From: Chitinivibrionia bacterium
GTDB lineage: Bacteria > Krumholzibacteriota > Krumholzibacteriia > WVZY01
DNA length: 11,998 nt
NCBI GenBank assembly: GCA_016208665.1
Contig: JACQXT010000114.1
Coordinates: 1-11,998, forward strand
Direction of reading: 5' to 3'
The notes beneath the pieces are model-generated. The model was not told the origin of the DNA. It did no database searches and worked only from the letters and a program-made list of their open reading frames with translations. The position numbers were made by a program, and so were the translations under genes. Of this stretch, positions 1 through 5,110 are shown one piece after another (positions within the stretch are counted from its first letter, which is position 1; the number at the start of each line of letters is the position of its first letter).

Positions 1-93
1 AAGATTTGTGCCGCACGCGAGCTCTTCGACCGGCACTGGTCCCGCGATTCGCGAATGATCCCGCAAAGCAGGGATCCCGCAAAGCCCGATTGA
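1..93 (+). other. Possible 3' end of an upstream gene
   Basis: Two forward frames are open from the window edge. One stops at 91-93 and would end in ...ICAARELFDRHW...RDPAKPD. The other stops at 56-58 and would end in ...FVPHASSSTGTGPAIRE. Either could be the tail of a gene lying outside the window, and I cannot tell which from 30 codons. Against the longer frame, its last part lies in a direct repeat (GATCCCGCAAAGC at 57-69 and again at 73-85) and in a hairpin arm, which looks more like intergenic repeat than protein. The shorter frame would put a hairpin 16 bases after its stop. Confidence 0.25.
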
Positions 94-110
94 CAGGCTT
101 CGTGCGGGAT
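74..110. repeat. Stem-loop with 13 bp stem, intergenic
   Basis: ATCCCGCAAAGCC (74-86) pairs with GGCTT (96-100) and TGCGGGAT (103-110), leaving a two-base CG bulge and a nine-base loop. The following bases (GATACTCTCTTCC) are only partly T-rich, so it is at best a weak intrinsic terminator for whatever lies upstream. The left arm also belongs to a tandem 13-base direct repeat (57-69, 73-85). This makes a dispersed palindromic intergenic element another possibility. Confidence 0.5.
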
Positions 111-116
111 GATACT
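90..116 (+). promoter_or_regulatory. Weak candidate promoter for the cysteine desulfurase gene
   Basis: A perfect -35 hexamer TTGACA (90-95) is followed 15 bases later by GATACT (111-116), four of six matches to TATAAT. The 15-base spacer is short. The TTGACA lies across the loop of the 74-110 hairpin, so the match could be chance. If real, transcription would start near 123, giving a leader of about 60 bases. Confidence 0.25.
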
Positions 117-183
117 CTCTTCCGAATTAATTCCTTGGCAGGTTTGTGGTTATGCGGTGAGCACGGCGCGAGGGAGAAATTCT

Positions 184-1347
184 ATGGAAGGGATCATCTA
201 TCTGGATAATGCTGCGACAACCTACCCGAAACCTCAGAGCGTCTACGACTACATGCACGAGTTCTATCAACGGCACGGCGTGAACCCGGGCCGGTCGGGG
301 TACGACATGTGCATGGCGACCGAAGAGGTCATCCATGCGACCAGGACAATGCTGACGACGCTCTTCAACGGCAGCGATCCCAACAGGCTTACCTTCAGCT
401 ACGATGCGTCGGATTCTCTCAATATGATCATTCAGGGAATGGTTCAGAGGGGCGATCACGTCGTCACGACCAACCTCGAGCACAACTCCGTCCTCCGCCC
501 CCTCTACCATCTCGAGCACGATAAGATCATCGACGTCACGTACGTTCCATTCGACAGCGAGGGGTATATCGATCCCGGCGACATCAGGAAGGCGATAACC
601 GCGAAGACGAAAATGGTGATCATGAACCACTGCTCGAACGTCATCGGCACCGTTCAGCCCGTCGCCGCAGTCGGAAGGATTTGCCGCGAAGCCGGCGTCT
701 ATTTCGCGATCGACGCAAGCCAGACCGCGGGCGCGATCCCGATCGATATCGAAGAGATGAACATCGATCTGCTGGCCTTCACGGGCCATAAGTGCCTGAT
801 GGGTCCGACGGGCATCGGCGGGTCGTACGTGCGGGAGAACGTTCCCATCAAATCCACGAAGTTCGGCGGCACCGGCGTGCGGTCGGCGCACCGGTTCCAT
901 CTCGAGGAATTTCCATACCGTCTGGAATGCGGCACGTTGAATGTCGTCGGCGTTGCCGGACTCAACGCCGGCTTGAAATGGATTCAAAAACAGGGTATGG
1001 ACGCGCTGCACAAGAAAGAAATGGCTCTGTGGAGCCGGCTCCGCTCGGGAGTCGAAGAAGTCGGCGGAGCCGTCGCCTACTGCGCAAAGGATACCAAGAA
1101 CCACAATCCCGTTTTGAGCATCAACATCGAAGGGTGGGAGGCGGGCGACGTGGGCACCATGTTCGACATGGATTACAATATCGCCTGCCGGACCGGATTG
1201 CAATGCGCTCCGCTCGTTCATGTCGGAATCGGCACCGATTCCATTCATGGCACGGTCCGTCTGAGCATCGGCCCGTTCAATACGGAAGAACACATCGACA
1301 CGGCAGTCGAGGCCGTCCGCCAGATTGCTTCGGTGAAACAGAAGTAG
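184..1347 (+). CDS. Cysteine desulfurase-family PLP aminotransferase (class V)
   Basis: This 387-residue protein belongs to the class V aminotransferases. It most resembles the group generally named 'cysteine desulfurase family protein' (SufS/CsdA relatives), which take sulfur from cysteine as an enzyme persulfide, releasing alanine. Seen: the opening IIYLDNAATTYPKP; H100 in the LEHNS motif, which stacks on PLP; D177 and Q180 in IDASQ, which contact the cofactor; K203 in TGHK, the Schiff-base lysine; and C341 in RTGLQCAP, in the position of the catalytic cysteine. The C-terminal GTVRLSIGPFNTEEHID is also typical. I chose ATG 184 because AGGGAG (171-176) lies seven bases upstream and homologues begin here; an in-frame start at 109 would add 25 residues unlike the family. 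No SufBCD, IscU or acceptor gene lies nearby, so the sulfur acceptor (Fe-S clusters, thio-cofactors or selenium metabolism) is unknown. Confidence 0.93.
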   Translation: MEGIIYLDNAATTYPKPQSVYDYMHEFYQRHGVNPGRSGYDMCMATEEVIHATRTMLTTLFNGSDPNRLTFSYDASDSLNMIIQGMVQRGDHVVTTNLEHNSVLRPLYHLEHDKIIDVTYVPFDSEGYIDPGDIRKAITAKTKMVIMNHCSNVIGTVQPVAAVGRICREAGVYFAIDASQTAGAIPIDIEEMNIDLLAFTGHKCLMGPTGIGGSYVRENVPIKSTKFGGTGVRSAHRFHLEEFPYRLECGTLNVVGVAGLNAGLKWIQKQGMDALHKKEMALWSRLRSGVEEVGGAVAYCAKDTKNHNPVLSINIEGWEAGDVGTMFDMDYNIACRTGLQCAPLVHVGIGTDSIHGTVRLSIGPFNTEEHIDTAVEAVRQIASVKQK

Positions 1348-1425
1348 CCCCTCGTCCTGCATAATCCTTCCCGGCAGCCTGCTTCGTTGCACTTTTTAGC
1401 CGAATGTCCGCGTCCGGCTCGAAGG

Positions 1426-1455
1426 CCGTACCATCGTACGGATATATATTTAACT
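1426..1455 (+). terminator. Possible terminator after the cysteine desulfurase gene
   Basis: CCGTAC (1426-1431), loop CATC, then GTACGG (1436-1441) form a perfect six-base-pair stem with a four-base loop. The AT-rich run ATATATATTTAA follows. The T tract is interrupted, so termination efficiency is uncertain. The same AT-rich stretch could also contribute to a promoter for the GAF gene, but I find no convincing -35/-10 pair. Confidence 0.35.
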
Positions 1456-1642
1456 TGTTTTGAAAACGGCGGTTAGCTGGTTAGATTGCCATGGATCAAA
1501 GCTTGGTATGAGCCTTGCAGACGGTCTGACAGGCAGCAGCAAGCCATTGAAAAACCTACGGAACGGTATTTTGAAGCGTGGCAGCCTTCGATGTCCGGTC
1601 ACGGCATCGAACGGTTCCCTCCCAAGCTCCCGGAAGGTCGTC

Positions 1643-2566
1643 ATGGGCGAGAGCACACACATGTTCAGTTCAGAATCCGGCAGCGACGGACCGAAGCTCC
1701 ACTCGGCCTCCGGCGCCGTCTCGGCTCGCGCCCTCAAGGAAACGAGCAGACTCGAGCACAGCTCGTGGCGAAATTGGATACTGCTTGCGGGTCTTGCCGT
1801 TCTGACGACCGTCGGATTGAGCGTCTCCCTGGCGCCTTCCATATTCGAAACCGCCGGCTCGTTCTGGTCGTGGAAACGGACGGACATAGTCCTCCTTTCA
1901 GGGCTCGTCGTGCTGGTTGTCCTATTCGTCTCATACCTGACCGTGCAGCAGCGGCAGGTCGTGCGCATGCGGATGGAGCTTCGCGCCATGGAAGCCGACG
2001 CGCAGGAATGCGCGCTGCGAAACAGCGCCCGCCTGCACGCGCTCCTCAACGTGAGCCGCTTCGTCGGAACGGAGCTCGACCGCGCCGGCGTATTCGACTG
2101 CATCACAAGAACGAGCACGGAGGTGTTCGACAGCCACTGGTCGTCCCTGATGCTCCATAATAAACAAACCGGCGAACTCGACATGCACTCCATGTTCGGA
2201 ACTCCCGAGACAATGACGATGGTCGGCATCCTCAAGCACATCGGACATGGGATTGCTCTCTGGTCCGCAAAGGAGCGCAAACCGCTCATGCTGAATCCGT
2301 CTTCGAACCTCGAGCGTTTCCTGGGTCCCGGATACGATTCCTGTCCGACCATCGCGGCCATGGCCGCACCCGTCATGCTCGGCGAAGAACTCATCGGCGT
2401 CGTCAGCGTGTGCAGGTATAATTCCACCATCGAGTACGACGATGACGATTTGAGGGCCTTGCTCGTATTCGCGGAGAATGCAGGAGCCTTCATCAGAAAC
2501 GCGGAGCGAATCGAAATACTGATCGGAAAGCTGAGATTCAAAGAGCGCGCCCCTCTGGCATCATAA
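1643..2566 (+). CDS. Membrane-anchored GAF-domain protein without output domain
   Basis: The 307-residue protein has two predicted transmembrane helices (about residues 45-67, ILLAGLAVLTTVGL, and 81-101, IVLLSGLVVLVVLFVSYL). A charged, probably coiled-coil linker follows (102-134), then a GAF domain (about 130-289) with typical elements such as SSLMLHNKQTGEL and APVMLGEELIGVVSV. GAF domains bind small ligands or cofactors. The protein ends after the GAF fold, with no kinase, GGDEF, HD-GYP or phosphatase module, so any signal must pass to a partner. ATG 1643 is chosen because GGAAGG (1632-1637) lies five bases upstream; the frame is open back to 1460, but those 61 residues are low in hydrophobic pattern and look untranslated. 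It stands alone between two unrelated genes, and a strong terminator follows within 75 bases. An antisense open frame covers it entirely (see 2673-3396). Confidence 0.8.
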   Translation: MGESTHMFSSESGSDGPKLHSASGAVSARALKETSRLEHSSWRNWILLAGLAVLTTVGLSVSLAPSIFETAGSFWSWKRTDIVLLSGLVVLVVLFVSYLTVQQRQVVRMRMELRAMEADAQECALRNSARLHALLNVSRFVGTELDRAGVFDCITRTSTEVFDSHWSSLMLHNKQTGELDMHSMFGTPETMTMVGILKHIGHGIALWSAKERKPLMLNPSSNLERFLGPGYDSCPTIAAMAAPVMLGEELIGVVSVCRYNSTIEYDDDDLRALLVFAENAGAFIRNAERIEILIGKLRFKERAPLAS

Positions 2567-2636
2567 CGCAGCCGACGCCCGGCTGCGACATGCGACAATT
2601 GTTGCAAGAGCGTGTAGAACCTCCCGCTACACGACG

Positions 2637-2673
2637 ATTCCCGGCGCCCCGCAGGCGCCGGGAATCCATTTTT
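2637..2673 (+). terminator. Strong intrinsic terminator for the GAF gene
   Basis: ATTCCCGGCGCC (2637-2648) and GGCGCCGGGAAT (2654-2665) make a perfect 12-base-pair GC-rich stem with a five-base loop. After three bases, T5 (2669-2673) follows on the + strand. On the - strand the hairpin is followed by CGTCGTGTAG with no T tract. It therefore terminates the + strand GAF transcript well, but would act poorly on the converging - strand gene. Confidence 0.85.
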
Positions 2674-3396
2674 CAACCGTGCGCCGCAAAAAGAAACCCA
2701 GCCTGACCGTCGAAACACCGGGACTTCGCAGCCGGAGATGAAGAGCTGGAGCGTAATGAAGTCCCACCAGCCGCCGTAGGTTCCGGTCGGGGAGCACGAG
2801 CCCTCGACGAGGAAATCGGGATACGTCGCCGGTTTCGTCTGGCCGAAGTCGGTGCTGCCGATCTCAACGCCGTTGCCCACCGTAAACGTCATGCAGGCAG
2901 ACGGATAATCGTCGAAATGGCCGATGGCTGTTACGTTCGTCACCGCATGCGTGCGCACCCAATTCACATACTGAATCGTTTCGAACTCCTGATACGAGTC
3001 GATCACGCCGCTATAATCGGGATCGCCGTTTGCCCAGGGGCCCGAACCGCTCAGCTGGAAATAGCCGCCGAAGAACGTCTTCATATATGTGCGGTTGCCG
3101 TTTCCGGTGGCGGGGTTGACGTTATTCGACAGAAGAACGGGCGCCACCTGCTCGGTTGAGCACCAGTACCGCCACATGAGTCCCAGGGACGATCCGTCCC
3201 ACGATTCCGCATTGAGCGTCGTTCCGGTATTCAGCGCGCCGTTCGGGAGAACGAAACACTCGGTGTAGCGCCCCGTGTTGACTGGGCCTCCGATATCCGT
3301 CGAATCATAGGTCCCGTTTAACGGCGGACCCGCAAGCGTGAAACCTGCAACGAGCAACGAGAGCAGAGCGAGAAGCACAGTTGCAAAGAGCTTCAT
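2673..3396 (-). CDS. Secreted protein of unknown function; natural stop codon unclear
   Basis: ATG 3396 has an AGGAGG (3406-3411) nine bases upstream. The protein opens with a classical signal peptide (MKLFATVLLALLSLLVAGF, cleavage near TLA-GPP), so the product is exported. The mature part up to about residue 223 has coherent protein-like sequence: PPLNGTYDSTDIGGPVNTG, W-rich GLMWRYWCSTEQ, RTYMKTFFGGYF, YQEFETIQYVNWVRTHAVTNV, ACMTFTVGNG, and GGWWDFITLQLFISGCEVPV. I recall similar uncharacterised secreted proteins in candidate phyla, but no function is known to me. The frame has no stop after ISGCEVPV and stays open antisense through the GAF gene to 1450 (648 codons), with Ser/Arg-rich, shadow-like composition. 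One base less in the TTT at 2713-2715 would give a stop at 2673-2675, just before the terminator hairpin. I therefore set the likely end there. Confidence 0.65.
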
Positions 3397-3439
3397 AGAG
3401 CAATTCCTCCTCTATCAGCGGTGCGTGGACGCGTGTAGC

Positions 3440-3496
3440 GTACAATCCTGTCCGGGCAAAAAGGGCATACCTCACCCGGCCTATGTATGATTGTAC
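3440..3496 (-). promoter_or_regulatory. Folded 5' leader of the secreted-protein mRNA
   Basis: Nested inverted repeats lie between the promoter and the start codon. The outer arms are GTACAAT (3440-3446) and ATTGTAC (3490-3496). The inner arms are CCGGG (3452-3456) and CCCGG (3475-3479). Together they fold the leader RNA into one long interrupted hairpin about 45 bases before the AUG. I recognise no riboswitch class. It could be a stability or attenuation element. Confidence 0.45.
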
Positions 3497-3566
3497 AGCT
3501 GCACTGAAAAACAGGAATTTAATAGGGGGAGCTAAGACTGCAAGCCGGTTCAGCTTGACTTTTGTC

Positions 3567-3596
3567 ATGATACCACAAAATGAGTTTAATTGTCAA
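3567..3596 (-). promoter_or_regulatory. Sigma-70-type promoter of the secreted-protein gene
   Basis: Read on the - strand, TTGACA (3596-3591, perfect) is followed after 18 bases by TATCAT (3572-3567, five of six). This is the strongest - strand promoter match in the window. Transcription would start near 3560, giving a leader of about 165 bases before ATG 3396. It sits only about 30 bases beyond the stop of the small membrane gene, so the secreted protein is transcribed separately from it. Confidence 0.7.
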
Positions 3597-3626
3597 GCAA
3601 TTAACAAAAATGGGGCGCAGGATTGA

Positions 3627-3848
3627 TCATAGTTCTCGCTCCGGACCGCCCTGCGACTCTTGCTTGCTTTTCTCCTGGAGATAGCGGATAGCACACAGCA
3701 CGCCGACGCAGATCCACATGAGTCCGAAGAGCAGCCGGCCGTATCGCTCATCCTTCGTGCCCACTCCAAAGAAGGATATCACGGCCATGAGAAAACAGAG
3801 AATCGCCATTCCCAGACGAACTATCAATCCAAGTTTTTGTTTTTTCAT
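3627..3848 (-). CDS. Small two-helix membrane protein, unknown
   Basis: This 73-residue product has a basic start (MKKQKLGLIVR). Two hydrophobic helices follow (about residues 8-27, LIVRLGMAILCFLMAVISFF, and 38-56, RLLFGLMWICVGVLCAIRY), joined by a short polar GTKDERYG loop. The tail is charged (QEKSKQESQGGPEREL). By the positive-inside pattern both ends would be cytoplasmic. AGGA lies about nine bases upstream of ATG 3848. It is 81 bases after the PhzF gene on the same strand and may share its transcript, although the gap holds GC-rich palindromes (for example GCGGATCCGC). I do not recognise a family. The hydropathy pattern and ribosome-binding site are the only support. Confidence 0.6.
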   Translation of the reverse strand: MKKQKLGLIVRLGMAILCFLMAVISFFGVGTKDERYGRLLFGLMWICVGVLCAIRYLQEKSKQESQGGPEREL

Positions 3849-3929
3849 AAGCTAAGTCCTGCTTTGTAATTACGCGCGGGGCGGATCCGCGGGCGGGACC
3901 CTCCCGGTTGCGTTTCCACGGGCCTGATG

Positions 3930-4724
3930 TCAGATGTCGGCCAACTCCCCCCGGATCACAGTAATTGCCCGACCACCCAGTTTCACACGCTTGCCGTCCA
4001 GCCTCACCCTCACAATGCCGCCGCGGGCGGATGCCTGAAACGCAACCATCTCTTTTTTCCCGAGGCGCGCCCCCCAATACGGGCCGAGACAGCAGTGCGC
4101 CGAACCCGTCACCGGGTCCTCGTTTATTCCTACCGCCGGAGCGAAGAACCTGGACACGAAATCATACCCTGGGGTGTCCGCCGCGCTCGTCACCATGACC
4201 CCGCGCTCGTCGAGAGCTCGGAGGGCGGCGAAATCGGGATCGAGTCGCCGGACCGCATCTTCGGACTCGACCTCGATGATGTAATCGAATGAGTTCTTTC
4301 CGCAATACACGGGAACGACTCCCAGCGCTTCGACGAGGCCGATGGGCGCGGCCGCCGGTTCATCCGGCGTCGCGGGGAAATCCATTTCGATGCCGTCCTT
4401 TTTTTGCTCGGCTTCCAGGAGGCCGCTCATCGTGTGAAACCTCGCTCGCTCCCGCCGGCCCAGCACTTCGGTTTCCCAGAGGATATGCGCGCTCGCGAGC
4501 GTGGCGTGGCCGCAGAGAGCCACCTCCGAAGCCGGCGTGAACCAGCGCAGACGAAAACCGTCCTCCTCCTCGAGAAGAAAGGCCGTCTCGGAAAGGTTCA
4601 TCTCGCGCGCGACGTTTTGCATCCAGTTCTCGTCGCGCGGCTCGGAGAGAATGCACACGCCGGCGGGGTTGCCGGCGAACGGCTCTTCCGTGAAGGAATC
4701 GACCGTATATATCTTCATGCCCAT
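3930..4724 (-). CDS. PhzF-family isomerase-like protein
   Basis: The 264-residue protein is a PhzF/YddE family member, close to the family's usual 260-300 residues. It shows the opening MKIYTVDSFTEEPFAGNPAGV and the catalytic glutamate E46 in MNLSETAFL, which in PhzF shuttles a proton in isomerising dihydro-hydroxyanthranilate. It also has RWFTPASEVALCGHATLASAH and, in the second half, FFAPAVGINEDPVTGSAHC, the conserved EDPVTGSAH active-site segment. PhzF is a two-fold diaminopimelate-epimerase-like structure. ATG 4724 is preferred: AAGGAG (4732-4737) lies seven bases upstream, while an in-frame ATG at 4757 lacks such a site and adds residues foreign to the family. No phenazine genes are present, so this is one of the many family members with unknown substrate. 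Confidence 0.92.
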   Translation of the reverse strand: MGMKIYTVDSFTEEPFAGNPAGVCILSEPRDENWMQNVAREMNLSETAFLLEEEDGFRLRWFTPASEVALCGHATLASAHILWETEVLGRRERARFHTMSGLLEAEQKKDGIEMDFPATPDEPAAAPIGLVEALGVVPVYCGKNSFDYIIEVESEDAVRRLDPDFAALRALDERGVMVTSAADTPGYDFVSRFFAPAVGINEDPVTGSAHCCLGPYWGARLGKKEMVAFQASARGGIVRVRLDGKRVKLGGRAITVIRGELADI

Positions 4725-4840
4725 GGCGCCGCTCCTTGATATGTGTACATCGATCAAGCAAGCATCAGCAGAAAACGCGCCGGGCGGCCTTCGATCTCAA
4801 TCGAGGGCCAATTCCATGAAACGCGCGCCGGCGCATGAGC

Positions 4841-4870
4841 ATGATACAAGCTGCCGGGCGATTTCGGCAA
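4841..4870 (-). promoter_or_regulatory. Candidate promoter of the PhzF-family gene
   Basis: On the - strand TTGCCG (4870-4865, four of six) is followed after 18 bases by TATCAT (4846-4841, five of six). Transcription would start near 4834, leaving a leader of about 110 bases. The match is moderate and could be chance. Confidence 0.35.
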
Positions 4871-4919
4871 TATTTTCCGTCGGGATCGATCGGCGCCGAT
4901 TTAGTAATACGGTTTACAA

Positions 4920-4948
4920 TTGACATTATTACAACGAATTGATACAAT
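4920..4948 (+). promoter_or_regulatory. Sigma-70-type promoter of the protease gene
   Basis: TTGACA (4920-4925, perfect), a 17-base spacer, then TACAAT (4943-4948, five of six) form a near-consensus promoter. Transcription would start near 4955, giving a leader of about 156 bases before ATG 5111. Expression therefore looks constitutive or repressor-controlled rather than activator-dependent. Confidence 0.7.
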
Positions 4949-5110
4949 CACGCCTTGGGCAAGGGCTCGGAATCGCGCTCCGCGCTTGGATTGTCGCAGA
5001 GTCGGTGAGCATAAGGGGAGGCAGAGACTCGTGACACGATTTCTTCGGATTTTTCTGCGCTTCAACACACGGCATATTCCGTCTCGAAACAACAAAGGGG
5101 AGGTCGCACC

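Larger units (their letters stand above)
4725..5110. other. Divergent intergenic region between PhzF and protease genes
   Basis: This 386-base stretch has no credible gene; its short frames are shadow-like. It contains a candidate - strand promoter for phzF (4841-4870), a strong + strand promoter for the protease (4920-4948) and a perfect palindrome ATCGGCGCCGAT (4889-4900) between them. The remaining part is the approximately 156-base leader of the protease mRNA, in which I see no strong hairpin. Confidence 0.6.

Noticed and set aside
127-1392. 421-codon open frame antisense to the cysteine desulfurase gene
   Set aside because: The forward strand carries a complete enzyme with all catalytic motifs; the reverse frame is Arg/Asp-rich shadow sequence.
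3305-3568. 87-codon - strand frame starting in the promoter of the secreted-protein gene
   Set aside because: Its start codon overlaps the -10 box, so it would not be on the transcript, and it overlaps the signal-peptide coding region in another frame.
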